A stretch of 64,000 bases of DNA from Emmonsiellopsis sp. PD_33. Taxonomy: Eukaryota > Ascomycota > Eurotiomycetes > Onygenales > Ajellomycetaceae. This document shows positions 32,401 to 44,699 of this stretch, piece after piece. The stretch's first letter is position 1. Each line of letters starts with the position of its first letter. The DNA is taken from NCBI GenBank assembly GCA_032988165.1, contig JANTQF010000086.1, forward strand, positions 57,505-121,504, written 5' to 3'. Position numbers and translations under genes: made by a program. The notes beneath the pieces were generated by a model, which was given only the letters and a program-made list of their open reading frames with translations, did no database searches and had not been told where the DNA came from.

Positions 32401-34434
32401 ATTATTATATTTTATCTGAAAAGTAGTCTTCCATTCATTACTCTCTTTTATCTAAATTTAATAATAAGTATCTTGCAAATCAAGCTTTAAAAAATACTTT
32501 TTCCTGGATAATCAATTCATCATCTCATCAATTAAAGGTAAAGGAGTATAATTTTTAATTATTACCTTATTTAGATCTCTATAGTCTACACATAGATGAA
32601 GTTCATCATCCTTCTTAGGCATAAATAGGATGGAAGCCCCTATAGGGCTTCAAAAGGATTAAATTTAATTTTATAATTATATATCTTCAAGATATTTTCA
32701 TAATATCTCTAGCTTAATTACTAATAGGTTATAAAGTGGTCCATATAGTAGTAACTTGCCATTATATAGGTTGATTTCATGTGTAACCCATCTAATATCA
32801 GCTAGTTTCAAAGCTCCTTCTTTAAAGAAAATATCTTGGAAATCTTGGAAAATCTTGATGATTCAAGGATCTACTATATTCAGAGAATTGATGTTAGAAA
32901 TTGTTCATATCTAACTATCTTTAGAATTATTTATATCTACTAAAATATCTTCAGATATGTAATAGATGTATGATTCATCTTTAACTAATATTATAAACTC
33001 AGAAGGATTCTTAATAGAAATCTATGTATCAATGAGTTGGAAACACTATATTTGAGCAACCTAGTTGACTAATGAGTTATTAGTAAGTGTTTAAGGTATG
33101 CCCAAGATGACATCCTTATATACTATATTGATAACTTTAAGAGATAGACTTCCTCTTTGTGAAAAATCCTTTAAGTTAGTTATTTAATAGATTATATCAA
33201 TAAGGCTATAGCAGTAGGAATAAGTTTCATTGGCAAACTATATTATATTATGAGTAATAGATTTTAACACATTCTAATCATATAACTCTGTAAAATTGAC
33301 TGAAATACAGTCTACTTTCAAACTGAGATTGAATAAGCACCTAATCAGAAGTATCCCAGTAGAAATATTAAATTAGATGATTATATGTAATCAATGATCT
33401 TTTGACTTTCTTAAAGGTTTTAAAGGGTTAGGTCAGTTAAGAGGGTCTATAATTTCCATTCCAGGTAAGAGACTTAAGTGTAGTTATTCCTGGAGAGTAT
33501 TTAGAGTATTAATTGCTGAAACCTTAATAACATCCTTAAGATCCTTTTTCTTTAATTAGCAATTAGAAGTATAATAGCCTGACTTGCTATTATAATAATT
33601 ATAGTAAAGGTTTTTATTCTTATATTTATTCTATTCTTATTGAGAAAGGGGATTTTTTGGAGTAAATTGATTCTAATTCTTAGAGTCACTTTATTGATAT
33701 TTACAGCCTTTTTATTGAGAATTAGTACTCTAATTCTTATTAAGATCAGACTGCTCACTAGCAGGTTGTTTAGAGGTTCTAGTCTTCTTGAATTGGGTTT
33801 GAAGATAAGAAGTAAGGTTAACTAGTTGAGTTCAATCCATAGAAATCTCTTGATAATTATTGATTGTATTTCAAATAGAAGAGTATAGCTTAGCATAGAA
33901 AAGCTATATTTATAGAGTTTTAAGATTAAGTTCAAACTCATTAGAGTATTTATTGAAGATAGCTTCAAAAGTATGAATAATTTAACTCTCTTGTTGAGTA
34001 AGGCTATAGAATCAAGTAGTAGCTGTATAGCCTTAATTTTAGTGATTTTTAATTTAATTCATGAGGAATTCTTTGAACTGTTTTCAAGTAAATATAGTAT
34101 CTGTATTGTAAAGTTTATTTTCCTTAATGCTCCAAATAGTTTCAACAGTGCTATATAAGTGAGTAACAGTATATAGAACATAAGGCCTATTTTATTTGAA
34201 ATAATTAAGAGTAAGTTCATATTTTCATTTAAGGAAATAGATAAAGGTTTAATATTCTATAATATTATTTCTATAATAAGGCTTGGAATCTCCAGTCTTA
34301 ATTTCATAAGATCTAGTTAAGAATAGACCTCCTTGGTTCTGATTTAGTAGCATGTTAGTTGGAGGAGTTTGATCATCTTCTGATGAGATAGATGTATTAT
34401 CAAGAGGGATATTAGACCTAGTATGAGTATTCAT
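29440..34434 (-). pseudogene. GyC-1 gag-pol polyprotein
   Basis: Gag starts at 34434 with MNTHTRSNIPLDNTSISSED and the shared word LNQNQGGLFLTRS. The first 61 codons are open. The CCHC knuckle region is near 33570-33620, RT about 32700-32150, where YLDDIL has become YLNDIL (near 32290), RNase H about 31900-31480, integrase about 30960-30170, and chromodomain about 29800-29640. Order and register follow GyC-2. Catalytic loss and many stops show it is dead. Confidence 0.9.
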
Positions 34435-34478
34435 AGCCTATTGATTCAAAGAGTTCAATATATTAATGAAATTAAAGA

Positions 34479-34531
34479 TCACTAAAATTAAGGCTATACA
34501 GCTGCTACTCAGTTCCATAGCCTCTGCAGTA
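34479..34531 (+). repeat. 53-bp sense scrap of GyC gag
   Basis: Matches GyC-2 near 36805-36860 (GGCTATACAGCTGCTACTCA) in plus orientation, directly after the truncated 5' end of antisense GyC-1 and directly before the Tc1 relic. The corresponding antisense sequence of GyC-1 itself is at 34010-34060. Confidence 0.75.
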
Positions 34532-35029
34532 TACTGTCCACTAGAGCAGTAAAGTACTCATCTAGTATTACCCCCCATGCATTCTCTATAGCCTCAAATA
34601 AAGTGTCTTTAATTGTAATAAGATTTCATGGGAGTTATAGCAGATCTGAATGCTAAATATACACTAATTTCTTTATCTTATTCTATACATATTCAATGAG
34701 GTTAAGATCTAGTGAATAGGCTGATTATGAAGAGCATTCTACACCATATTTCCTCATCTAATTTCAGACAATATAGGTAGTATGAATAGAAGTGCTATTC
34801 TGCATGAATATAAGGCCTTTCTTATAGAAATCCACTAGATTTTCATTGAGAACCTCTATATAAGATCTAAAGGTAACCTCCCTCTAGGTACTTGTTGAAT
34901 CCAGTGATATTTGTGTAATCTGTGTATGCTAAATACTGCAAAATGCCTCCTAAACTATAACCTTAACCTCTTTACTAGTCTTATATATTTATATCTTATT
35001 TGTATCTCACTTTTCTAAAGGAAAATAGA
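34532..35029 (-). pseudogene. Tc1/mariner transposase, C-terminal half
   Basis: Minus-strand remnant of a DDE transposase of the Tc1/IS630 type. It contains SYIEVLNENLVDFYKKGLIF, then MQNSTSIHTTYIV where the catalytic Asp of the MQDN motif is Asn, then YSLDLNLIEYV with the last Asp retained, and a C-terminal FTALVDSILQRL. Spacing between the two acidic sites fits DD34D. The N-terminal half and both inverted ends are missing: the 3' end is cut at 34532 and GyA-2 interrupts at 35030. Confidence 0.85.
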
Positions 35030-35398
35030 TGTCATAATAGTATGTTAAGTCCAGAAACTTATTACATTACATTAATGATTGAGTCAGTTTAATTATTCTC
35101 TGACTCTATAGCAGGCTATATTAGGTCAGTATATGTATATTATCAACATCAGGATAGCATAGTTGCATTGCCACCTAGATCTATATATAGAATAGGCTAA
35201 CCTCTAATATTCTAAGAGTCAGTAATTTATTTCTTAATTAATTCTATTTATTAGTATCACTTCATTCTATTTCTATATGCTACTAATTAATTTACCTTTA
35301 TATCCTGATCTACTCTTACTCTTTAAGGTTAAAGCAGGGCCATCTCTACTACACTTATTATATAAAGTGGTGATAAGTTTCTATCATCTGGTCTTACA
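35030..35398 (+). repeat. GyA-2 5' LTR
   Basis: 369 bp, TGTCATAATAG to GGTCTTACA, the best preserved TG..CA termini of this family in the window. Confidence 0.94.
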
Positions 35399-35445
35399 AG
35401 TTCAAATCACTCCTCTGATTATTATAGAGGTAAGCTATTAGTAGC

Positions 35446-35895
35446 ATGTTAACATTAAAGCTAATTATAATGATTTATAGCTCTACTTATAATATCTCTA
35501 CTCTATCTGACTCTGAGGCATCTGAACTGGATAACCCATTAAGTTATACTATTTTTATTTATAATGAACCCATAAAGATCTTACAAGAAGAGATCACTAT
35601 TTCTAAATATTATAATATTAAGATAGGTGATCTAATACCTTATTATAAGAAATCTATTAATAAGTATTATATCTTTACCTATTTTCTTAAATGTAAATAT
35701 AAGTTAGCTTCTGAGAAATTCTCTTGCAATCATGCCTATATCCTATATACTGTGACATGATTACAAGGAATAGTTAAAATGACTTAAAGTATTAAAAAGT
35801 TAGAATTACACTATAAAGAGATAATATTTAACTAAAATGAATTCAAAGAGTTTCTTATAAATCAACTTGAGAATTATCATAATTATAACTATCTT
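35446..35895 (+). pseudogene. GyA-2 gag, 5' part
   Basis: Gag starts MLTLKLIIMIYSSTYN and stays open for 104 codons to 35760, through SDSEASELDNPLSY and IGDLIPYYKKSINKYY. The segment IGDLIPYY...FLKCKYKL has a counterpart in GyC Gag (KTGDSKSYY...FLKWKYKL), which shows that the two families are sisters. Gag resumes at 43601, with a knuckle near 44030-44085 (YFNYNKSNHYVKNC), after the GyC-2 insertion. Protease starts before hAT-1 interrupts at 44300. Confidence 0.88.
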
Positions 35896-36355
35896 TATCA
35901 TGCCCTTGCACTGGTGATATGTTATTCTGCCAGCTGAATGTCCTGCAACTACCTCATTGAACTTCATTATATATATTGTCATATATCTCATCATAGAGTT
36001 CTGCCTGGGCCTGGCTGGAGCATAGTGTCATAGATAGATCTAGCAGCTCTGGGGAGCTCCATATAGATAGCCACTGACCTCTCAGACTTGCTGGAGGTCA
36101 GTGATTTATTTACTAATCTACCTAATGTTTGAAAATCCTCTCACCTATTTGCCTATGTATTTCCCCCTTTATGATATTAAGATATCTACCTCCTCTAGTC
36201 TAGTAAAGCTCTCATTGATGAACTCTACCTCTCTGAGCTCTGAATAGTCTAATCTACTTATTAGCTCCCCATCTCTTCTGAGCATCAACTAATACAGTGC
36301 CATCTCTATTCCTAATATAGTAGTATTATTGCTTAGATATTAGAGTGTGCTTACA
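35896..36355 (+). repeat. GyC-2 5' LTR
   Basis: 460 bp, TATCATGCCC (TG mutated to TA) to GTGCTTACA. Confidence 0.94.
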
Positions 36356-36426
36356 ATTTGAATTGCTCTTCAGTCTACCTCAGATCAGTGTTCATCAATA
36401 TATTAAACTCTTTAAATCAATAGGCC

Positions 36427-39400
36427 ATGAATACCCATGCTGAATCTGATGTCCTTTCTGATAATATATCTACCTCATCAGGAGATCATCAAACTCCTCC
36501 AGTCAACACACCACTGAATCAGAACCAAGGAGGTCTATTCTTAACTAAATCTTGTGGAATCAAGACTGGAGATTCTAAGTCTTATTATGAAAATAATATT
36601 ATTAAATATTAAACCTTTATCTGTTTCCTTAAATGAAAATACAAACTTGCTCCTGACCATTTTGAATAAGATAGGCCTTGTGTCCTATATACTACTACTT
36701 ACCTATATAGCACTGTTGAAACTACTTGAAGCATCAAGGAAAATAAACTTCACAATATAGGTACTATGTATACTTAGAAATAGTTCAAAGAATTTCTCAT
36801 GAATTAAATTAAAGACCATTAAAACTGAGGCTATACAGCTGCTACTCAGTTCTATAACCTTACTCAACAAGAGAGTCAAACTGTTTATACTTTTGAAGCC
36901 ACCTTTAATGAATACTAGAATGAGCTTGAACTTGACCTCAAAACCTTATGAATGCAGCTTTTCTATGCTAAGTTGCATCCTTCTATTCAGAACACAATCA
37001 ACAACTACTAAGAGATTCCTATAGATTAGACTTAACTAGTTAACCTTGCTTCTCATCTTCAAACCTAACTTAAGAAGATTAGAACCCCTAAACAACCTGC
37101 TAGTGAGTAGTCTGATCCTAATAAGAATTAGAATACTAATCTCTGATAAGGAGGCTGTAAATGTTAATAAAGTGGCTCTAAGAAGTAGAATCAATTTGCT
37201 CTGAAGAATCCCCTTTCTCAATAAGAATGGGATAAATGTAAGGATAAGAACCTTTACTATAACTATAACAAGCCAGGCCACTATACTTCTGATTGTTGAT
37301 CTAAGAAAAAGGATCCTAAGGATGTTGTTAAGGTCTCAGCAATTAATATACTAAATAACCCCTAGAAATAACTACACTTAGACCTCTTATCTAGAATGGA
37401 AATTATAGACCCCCTTGACTGATCTAACCTCTTAGAACCTTTAAGAAAGTCAAAAGATTATCAGTTATATATAATCATTCAACTTGATACTCCTACTGGG
37501 ACACTTCTGATTAGATGCCTATTTAATCCTGGTTTGGAAGTAGACTGTATTTCAGTCAATTTTGTAGAGTTATATGGTTGGAAAGTGTTAAAATCTACTA
37601 CTTATAGTATAGTGTAGTTTGTTAATGAAACTTATTTCTATTACTATAATCTTATTAATACAATCTATTAAATAACTGACTTGGAGGATTTTTTGCAAGA
37701 AGAAAACCTGTCTTTTGAAGTTATTAATATAGCATATAAGGATGTCATTTTGGGCATGCCTTGAACACTTGCTAATAACTCATTAGTTGACTGGGTTGCT
37801 CAAATATGGCATTTCTGACTCACTGATATGTAGGTTTCTATTAAGAATCCCTCTGAGTTTATAGTATTAGTTAAAGATGAATCATGCATCTATTACATAT
37901 CTGATGATGTTTTAGTAGATGTAAATAATCCTAAAGACAGTTAGGTATGATTAATTTCTAACATTAATTTTCTGAATATGATAGACCCTTGAATCATCAA
38001 GATTTTTCAAGATTTCCAAGATGTTTTCTCTGAAGAAGGAGCTTCAAAGCTAGTTAATATTGAATGAGTTACTCATGAAATCAACCTACATGATAGTGAG
38101 TTACTACTGTACAGTCTACTTTATAATCTATTAGTAATTGAGCTAGAAATACTTCAGAAATATCTTGAGGACATGCAATCATAAAATTAAATTTAACCCT
38201 CTTGAAGCCCTACAGGGGCTTTCATCCTATTTGTGCCTAAAAAGAATGGTGAATTACATCTATACATAGACTATAGAGATCTAAATAAGGTAACAATCAA
38301 AGATCATACCCCTTTACCTTTGATTGATGAGATGATGGATTGATTATCCAGGAAAAAGTATTTTTTAAAGCTTGATTTATGAGATACCTATTATCAAATT
38401 CAGATAAAGAAGGGTGATGAATGGAAGATTACTTTTCAAATAAAGTATGATAATTTTGAATATCTAGTTCTTCCCTTAGATCTCTACAATATTCTAGCTA
38501 CATTTCAAACTTATATCAACCAGGTGCTTTGGAGCCTACTTGACATCTCATGTGTTATCTATCTTGATGATATTCTTGTCTTTTCAGATACTGAAGAAGA
38601 GCATGAGGAGCACATTTGACAGGTCTTAGAACATCTCTGATAATATGGTCTTTTTGCTAAGGAATCAAAGTGTATGTTTTTCACCCAGGAAGTGGAATTT
38701 CTTGGGTTTATAGTGGGTATCAATGGAGTCCATATGGATCAAGCTTGCATAGCTACTATCTTGAAATAGCCTGAACTGTGTATGTTTTGAGAAGTGCAAG
38801 TTTTCCTAGGTTTTATAAATTTTTACTGGAAATTTATATACACTTATTCTCAAATAACAGCTCCTATAACTAAGTTACTTAAGGATAGTATTAAAGGCAA
38901 GAAACCTGGGCTATTTCATTTCACTGAAGATGTCAGGGCAGCATTGGCTGCAATCAAAAAGGCCTTTGCAGAAGCAACACTACTTAATCATTTTGACCCC
39001 AATTAATCTGTTCAACTGGAGATAGATGCCTCTAGATTTAGCATTTATGAAATATTATCCCAGTTAATGGAAAATCTAAATCAAAATGAGTTTAATAGGT
39101 GGGAAGGCTTCTATCTGCTTATGACTTATAGGTGAGACTGAGCTCTAGTAGCTTTCTTTTCAAGAAAATTGAATTCAATGCAATGACAGTATGATATGTA
39201 CAATTAAGAACTCCTTATAATTATTGAATCATTCAAAACTTAATAATATTACCTGTAGAGTAGTAATTTTCCTATTCAAGTTCTTTTAGATCATGTGAAT
39301 TTGTATTATTTCTTTACCACCAAGAAACTATCTGCAAGACAGGCTAGATGGGCTGAGTTATTATCTGAATATAATTTTTATATTTATTATTACCCTGACT

Positions 39401-41432
39401 GGCTTAACCCAGCTGATGCACCTTCACAGTGGCTGAACTATAAAATAGTCTTGTGGGAGGAAGATGTTGATGGAGCACTTCCTATATTACAGAAAAAACT
39501 GGCTGTATAGGATTTAATTATGTCTAGTTGTAGATTCTGATTTGAAGCTGCAGAGGCTACTTCAGATAGCTAAATTGATAATATTAAACTGACTGGAATA
39601 ATAATACTTGATAAAGCTGGTACTAGTAGTCTAGAACATCTTATATCACATCTAGCTGCAATAGATGCTGCTTCAGATGAAATAGGCTATGAACTTCCCT
39701 TCAAGATGCTTCAAGAATTCATTAAGGAGGTATAAAATAGGGATATCTTTTATATATCTCAGATTTAAGAGCTGAAAGATTGTGAAGAACCCAGGTTGAA
39801 TTTAAATGGTGAGCTTGAGAATTCAAAGCTAGCAGCTAAGTTAAAAGGATGGTTAATAGAAGATTATAGCCTCCTAATATTTAATAGATCTATTTTTATT
39901 CCTGCTAGTAAGACTCTAAGATGAGAGTTACTATGAATCCATCATGATGATCCACATGCAGGTCACTTTGATATAGTAAAAATCAAAGAACTACTTTAAA
40001 GAAAGTATTATTAGAAGGAAATTCATCAGGATGTTTTGAAGTTTATTGACATGTATGATATCTATAAAAAAGTAAAGTCACTAAAATACTGTCTATATAG
40101 TGCCTTGTTGGCTCTATCTATTCCTGATTGTCCCTGAAAATTCATATCAATGGATTTCATCATTGACCTGCCTAAGTCTCAATTCAAAGGTTGAAAATAT
40201 GATAGTATCTTGGTCATTATGGACTATTTTACTAAGATGGCTAAATATATCCCTTGTTTGAAGATTATTAAAGCACCAGAGCTTGCTGAACTTTTCATAG
40301 ATTCTATTATCCATAAATATGATCCTCTATTATTATTAATAATAGACTGCAGATTCTTATTTACCAGTCATTTTTGATCAGCTTTCTACTACCATCTTTA
40401 TATATGCTAAAATTTAAGTATGGCTTTTCATCCTCAAACTGATGGTCAAATGGAATGTTAAAATCAAACCCTTGAGCACTATCTCTAAATTTATTATGCC
40501 TATTATTAAGATGATTGGATGTAGCACCTTTCAACAACACAATTTGCATATAATAATGCTAAACAAGCTTCAATGGAAGTATCTCCTTTCTTCACATTTA
40601 TAAGATTTAATCCAGATTTGCCCTGAAATGTTATGGATGACACCCCTAAGGGGGAGGCAAGCTCTGCTGTCAATTAAAAACCTTGAGAAGTTCCAGATGT
40701 TACAAAGAGACTTAATATATTAATAGAAATATGTGAGAGGTTGATGACCAGCCTATGACACATTGCTAACAAGCAAGCAATGTATTATAATTGAAAATAT
40801 AAGCTAATATCATTTAATATTGGAGATGAAGTCCTTTTATCAGTAAAGAACATTAAAATAACTAGATCTTGCAAAAAGCTAGATAATTATTAGCTTGATC
40901 CATTTCCAATTATTGAAATTGTTAGTAGATAGGCTTATCAAGTTTAATTATCTCATTCTTTTGATTAAATACACCTCATTTTTCATGTATCTCTCTTGGA
41001 ACCTTACCAATAATGAGCAGGATCAGAACCACCTTACCCTGATAGCATTGAAATTGAAGGAGATTTAAAGTATATAGTGGAGGATATTTTGAATAAATGA
41101 CTGAGATAAAATGATAAATCAAAGTACTTAATTAAATGAGAAGGATATCCCACTTCAGAGAATACATGGGAATCATTGAATAATTTGGAAAATTTGAAGG
41201 ATCTTGTTGCAGCCTGAGAGGCTGCTAATTGGAATTGAGATGTGAGAGTTCCTTATGATTAAAAGTTAAATAGAAAGAGGAAGTACTAGCCCCCTACTCT
41301 TTTCTCTCACTGGGTTTTTGAGTAGGTAGATAGAATTTCATGATCTAAGGATAGATAATACTCTTCTCCTAGTTTTCCTAAAGGGTTTTAGGAGTTTAAT
41401 GAGGTTGTTGACTCATATCAGGAAAGGAATTA
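36427..41432 (+). pseudogene. GyC-2 gag-pol polyprotein in a single frame
   Basis: A single reading frame of about 1,670 codons, checked at the ATG, knuckle, RT, RNase H, integrase and chromodomain, which all share one phase. Gag begins MNTHAESDVLSDNISTSSGD. The CCHC knuckle KNLYYNYNKPGHYTSDC is at 37246-37296, with two Cys now Tyr. RT covers about 38200-38760 with VIYLDDILVF intact. RNase H lies at about 39010-39500, including the open piece TTKKLSARQARWAELLSEYN (39310 on). Integrase has HHDDPHAGHF (39940-39970), a CC pair damaged to DIYKK, SMDFIIDLP, IIDCRFLFTS and TDGQME, so the DDE residues survive. The chromodomain is at about 41062-41215. Open stretches at 38794-39006 and 39295-39510 are parts of this frame. 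Its C-terminal limit is uncertain. Confidence 0.92.
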
Positions 41433-41479
41433 AAAAGAGTATTATGCTCAAAAGGGCCAGATAAACAATTTAATATTCT

Positions 41480-42700
41480 TTAGCTTGAAGGCACTGCAGG
41501 AGAAAAAAGAAAAGCAAAAGAAAAAGATAAACACTCTCCCTATATAGATGCTATAGATACCCCAGGACAATCTACTTCTAGTTATGACCTTATATCTTCT
41601 AACTGATGGAATGTGCCTCTTCCTCCTCCACTCCCATCTATCCTACTATTAGTCTATGTGTTGGTGCTGTCTAAAGGGATTTTATACTTACTATCTTCTT
41701 TAGTAACTTCTTTATCTTCTGAAGCTCCTCCTTCTACTTCTTCAACTTCTTTGTGATCTAGCACAGCAGGGCAGCACACTCTGAACCTGTTAAGGCAGGT
41801 ATGAAGGTAGTTTACTCTTCAGTAGGTACTCCCTTTCTGATATAGATTTCTACATTGAAGATGAACTGATGATAGAAGGTCTTAAGATGCTTCTAAATGT
41901 TATATTCTGCACAGCTGAGATCTATCAGCTTCTATATCTTTTGCAGCTTTTCATGGAATCTTGCTGGTACCTATAGTTTTTATTAGGAACTATATTGCAA
42001 CTAAATAGGCAGAGAAATAGTACTTACAGGGTAGTAGTGTGTATTATTTTTATAGCAATACTCATAGTTATTATACTGTGACTGTTTCACACACACTACC
42101 CTCTGACCATTATGGAAAAGCTTTGTGCAGTGCAGATAGAAAGCTTGATTTATGTAGTATTTTTCCACTGAGGCATCATCAGCTTCTGACTTCTCAGAGA
42201 GGTCAGAATTGAAATTAGAGGACTCAGAAGACTCTAAAGAGGGATTTAGCTCATACTAATTAATCTTCTTATTCTCATCTTTATTCTCATCCTTCTCCTC
42301 TTTTTTATTCTCTAACTCTAAAGAGCCTTCTGCCTCTACTGACTACTTGAGATAACTCTCTATATAGAGGGCTCTGTTCTCACAATCTTCTGACAGAGAA
42401 GAACACAGGGAGTCACTAACAAAATCATCAGTACTGGGCCCAGGTGATGAATTGTCATTCAACTAGAAAATCAATTAGCTACTTGTTGCTACCAATTTAC
42501 ATCTATAGTACTTATATTGAAGTCATCAGATTCTGAGACTTTCTAGATGCTATCTTCAAGATCTTTCTTCTTCTTCTCAACACCCTCTTCCTGGTAGTAT
42601 TGGAGTTGTTTCAGTGACCCTGTAGCATGCACAGGCTCTGAATCAGAATTGAAGGCCCTATTTGTGGAAATAGTAACAAATAGAGGCACTATTTTATATT
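41480..42700 (-). pseudogene. GyC-2 antisense accessory gene with introns, unknown function
   Basis: Reading from 42700 leftward: an N-terminal SDSEPVHATGSLKQLQYYQE with a Lys/Glu patch; an acidic Ser/Glu-rich middle (ESSESSNFNSDLSEKSEA, 42260-42190); a Cys segment YLHCTKLFHN, then VVCVKQSQYNNYEYCYKNN (42150-42035). A 57-bp GT-AG intron follows at 42027-41971 (GTAAGT to CTATAG, with CTAATAA inside). Then VPARFHEKLQ, FYHQFIFNVEIYI, and a coiled coil KKLKK-KEELQKIKKLLKK (41760-41700). It is homologous to the genes in GyC-1 (28137-29345) and GyA-1. The C/H spacing and the PVPARF motif are like small zinc-binding domains of fungal proteins of unknown role; function not known. Confidence 0.75.
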
Positions 42701-43122
42701 AGATTCTATCTCTCTCTTCTGATATTATGTCAGACTTACTAGTGATAATGGGTAAGGGGGGCCAACAGAGTCTCTTAAACTTGTATTTGATATTGAAGGT
42801 GCAAATGAATGTGAATATAGCTATTTTAATCTATTTCCTCTGTTAGCCTTTACTCTATTCTTTGCAGTGTGTTTTTCTCTTGTTTTCACACTCATTCTGG
42901 CATTTTTGAGATGGATTTTAGACTTACCAGAGTGCATTATGAGATGATTGCTGAGAGGAAGTTTTTTATGTGTAAAGAACATTTATCTATATTTCTCTAT
43001 CTTGTCTATTCCTTATTATTATGATGATCCTGTATGAATTTGATATTCATCTTGCAACACTTCAATCCCCTGTTGTCCTCCTATTTCTCATGTGACCAGA
43101 GTTTAGAGACTAAACCCTTTTT
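42700..43122 (+). other. GyC-2 region between accessory gene and polypurine tract
   Basis: About 420 bp, conserved with 14701-14274 of GyC-1. No clear reading frame. It should serve as 5' region of the antisense gene and 3' untranslated region of the genomic transcript. Confidence 0.5.
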
Positions 43123-43135
43123 AGGAGGAGGTAAT
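43123..43135 (+). other. GyC-2 polypurine tract
   Basis: AGGAGGAGGTAAT immediately before the 3' LTR. Confidence 0.85.
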
Positions 43136-43595
43136 TATCATGCTCTCACACTGGTGATATGTTATTCTACTGGCCAGATGTTCTGCAACTACCTCATTAA
43201 ACTTCATCATATATATTATTATATATCTCATCATAGAGTTCTGCCCAGGCCTGATTGGAGCACAGTATCATAGATAGATCTAGTAGCTCTGGGGAGCTCC
43301 ATATAGATAGCCACTGACCTCCCAGACTTGCTGAAGGTCAGTGATTCATTTACCAATCTATCTAATATTTAGAAATCCTCTCACTTATTTGTCTATATAT
43401 TCCCCCCTTTATGATATTAAGATATTTACTTCCTCTAGTCTAGTAAAGCTCTCATTGACAAACTCTACCTCTCTGAGCTCTAGATAGTCTAACCTACTTA
43501 TTGGCTCCTCATCCCTTCTGAGCATCAACTGATATGGCACTGTCTCTATTCCTAATATAGTAGTGTCATTGCTTAGATATTGGAGTGTGCTTACA
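43136..43595 (+). repeat. GyC-2 3' LTR
   Basis: 460 bp, TATCATGCTC to GTGCTTACA, followed by the ATCTT duplication. Confidence 0.95.
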
Positions 43596-43600
43596 ATCTT

Positions 43601-44299
43601 GCTGCTTCTTAATTCTATAATCTGGTTCAATAAGAGAATTAATTGATTTATACTTTTAAAGCCTCTTTTAATGAATATTAAAATGAGCTTAAATATCATC
43701 TTCATACCTTATAAATGCAGCTTTTTTATACTAAGCTACATCTCTTAATTTGAAATACTATTAATAATTATCAGACTATTCTAATAGATCAAATAGAGCT
43801 AGTTAATCTAGCATTTTATCTTTAATCTTAATTGAAGAAACCTTAGTAACAACCTTCTCAGTAAAATCAATCTGCTGATACAGGTGCTGATTTTCATAAT
43901 ATTAGATATCCTATAATTATTAGTATTAATAAGAAGAGTATGAAATATAGGTGAGATGAATTTATTTCAAAGCCATCTTCTAAGCCTACTAATAATATCT
44001 CTTAAAAAGAGTGGAAGAATAGAGAGGATAAGAATCTCTATTTTAATTATAATAAATCTAATCATTATGTAAAGAATTGCTAGTCTGATAAAGAAAAGAA
44101 AAAGGATAGTAAAGATATTCTAAAAATCTCTACAGTTTAAATGGAGGATACTTTAAATTAATAATAATTATACTCAGACCTTCAGCTTCATTTCACCATG
44201 CTTATTAATACTTCCTCTGGTATGATTATGACTTGTTGCCTATTCAATTCTAGGTTATAGATGAATTGCATAGCTGTAAAGTATCTTATTAAGTATAAA
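43601..44299 (+). pseudogene. GyA-2 gag-pol, middle piece
   Basis: Rest of GyA-2 Gag and the beginning of the protease region, matching GyA-1 1050-1745. The zinc knuckle near 44030-44085 retains one Cys (NHYVKNC). The piece stops at AGTATAAA (44292-44299), the hAT-1 target site. Confidence 0.88.
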
Positions 44300-44699
44300 T
44301 AGACTAGCCATTTGTTACCAAACCAAACTAAAATTAAATTTAACCTTAGACATTTTACCTGGAATGATAATCCTTTTTACTATATTATTACTTTAATATA
44401 GGTACTATATTACATTTATATTTTACTTGATTAGTCCCAAATTATATTATAGAATAATATTATAGTCCCAAATTATATTTAGTATTAAAAATATAAGTCC
44501 TAGTCCCATTTGGTCCCAATTATCTCTATTGGGACTAAATGGAACTATGAATCCTAGTTTAGATTATATAATCATAATCACATGACTAGGTGATGCTAAA
44601 TCTGAGATATATAGATGGTAGAACAACTTTAAAATACACATTTATAATAATAAGCATTACTAAATATTATTATTTTTCATTGTCTAAAGGCCTCAGCCC

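Larger units (their letters stand above)
1..34478 (-). mobile_element. GyC-1, antisense Ty3/gypsy chromovirus, oldest host of the left stack
   Basis: A GyC element lies on the minus strand and is broken by later insertions. Reading the minus strand from right to left: a short 5' leader and gag begin near 34478, pol runs to about 29440, the accessory region is at 29345-28137, hAT-2 interrupts at 28128-14702, the 3' internal end with the polypurine tract is at 14701-14274, and the 3' LTR runs 14273-13971 then 60-1. The pieces match GyC-2 (35896-43595) in order and orientation. The 5' LTR is missing: homology stops about 45 bp upstream of the gag ATG, at 34478. The 3' LTR is cut by the window edge after about 358 of 460 bp. 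It must be older than everything nested in it. All frames are full of transition-type stops. Confidence 0.9.
35896..43595 (+). mobile_element. GyC-2, complete 7700-bp Ty3/gypsy chromovirus with antisense accessory gene
   Basis: Two LTRs of exactly 460 bp (35896-36355 and 43136-43595) and a perfect duplication ATCTT (35891-35895 and 43596-43600). GyA-2 sequence rejoins across it. Gag-pol occupies 36427 to about 41430 in one frame. An antisense intron-containing gene fills about 42700-41480, and the polypurine tract lies at 43123-43135. It is the best preserved member of its family here and the reference for GyC-1 and GyC-3. Confidence 0.96.

Noticed and set aside
33552..34158. Open frames on both strands at 33552-33825 and plus strand 33973-34158
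   Set aside because: These overlap GyC-1 gag in the knuckle region and its antisense. Only the minus-strand gag frame is supported; the same shadow recurs at 37036-37281 and 53039-53224.
34532..35029. pogo/Fot1-type transposase
   Set aside because: The motif YSLDLNLIE corresponds to the Tc1/IS630 pattern near the third acidic residue, not to the pogo type.
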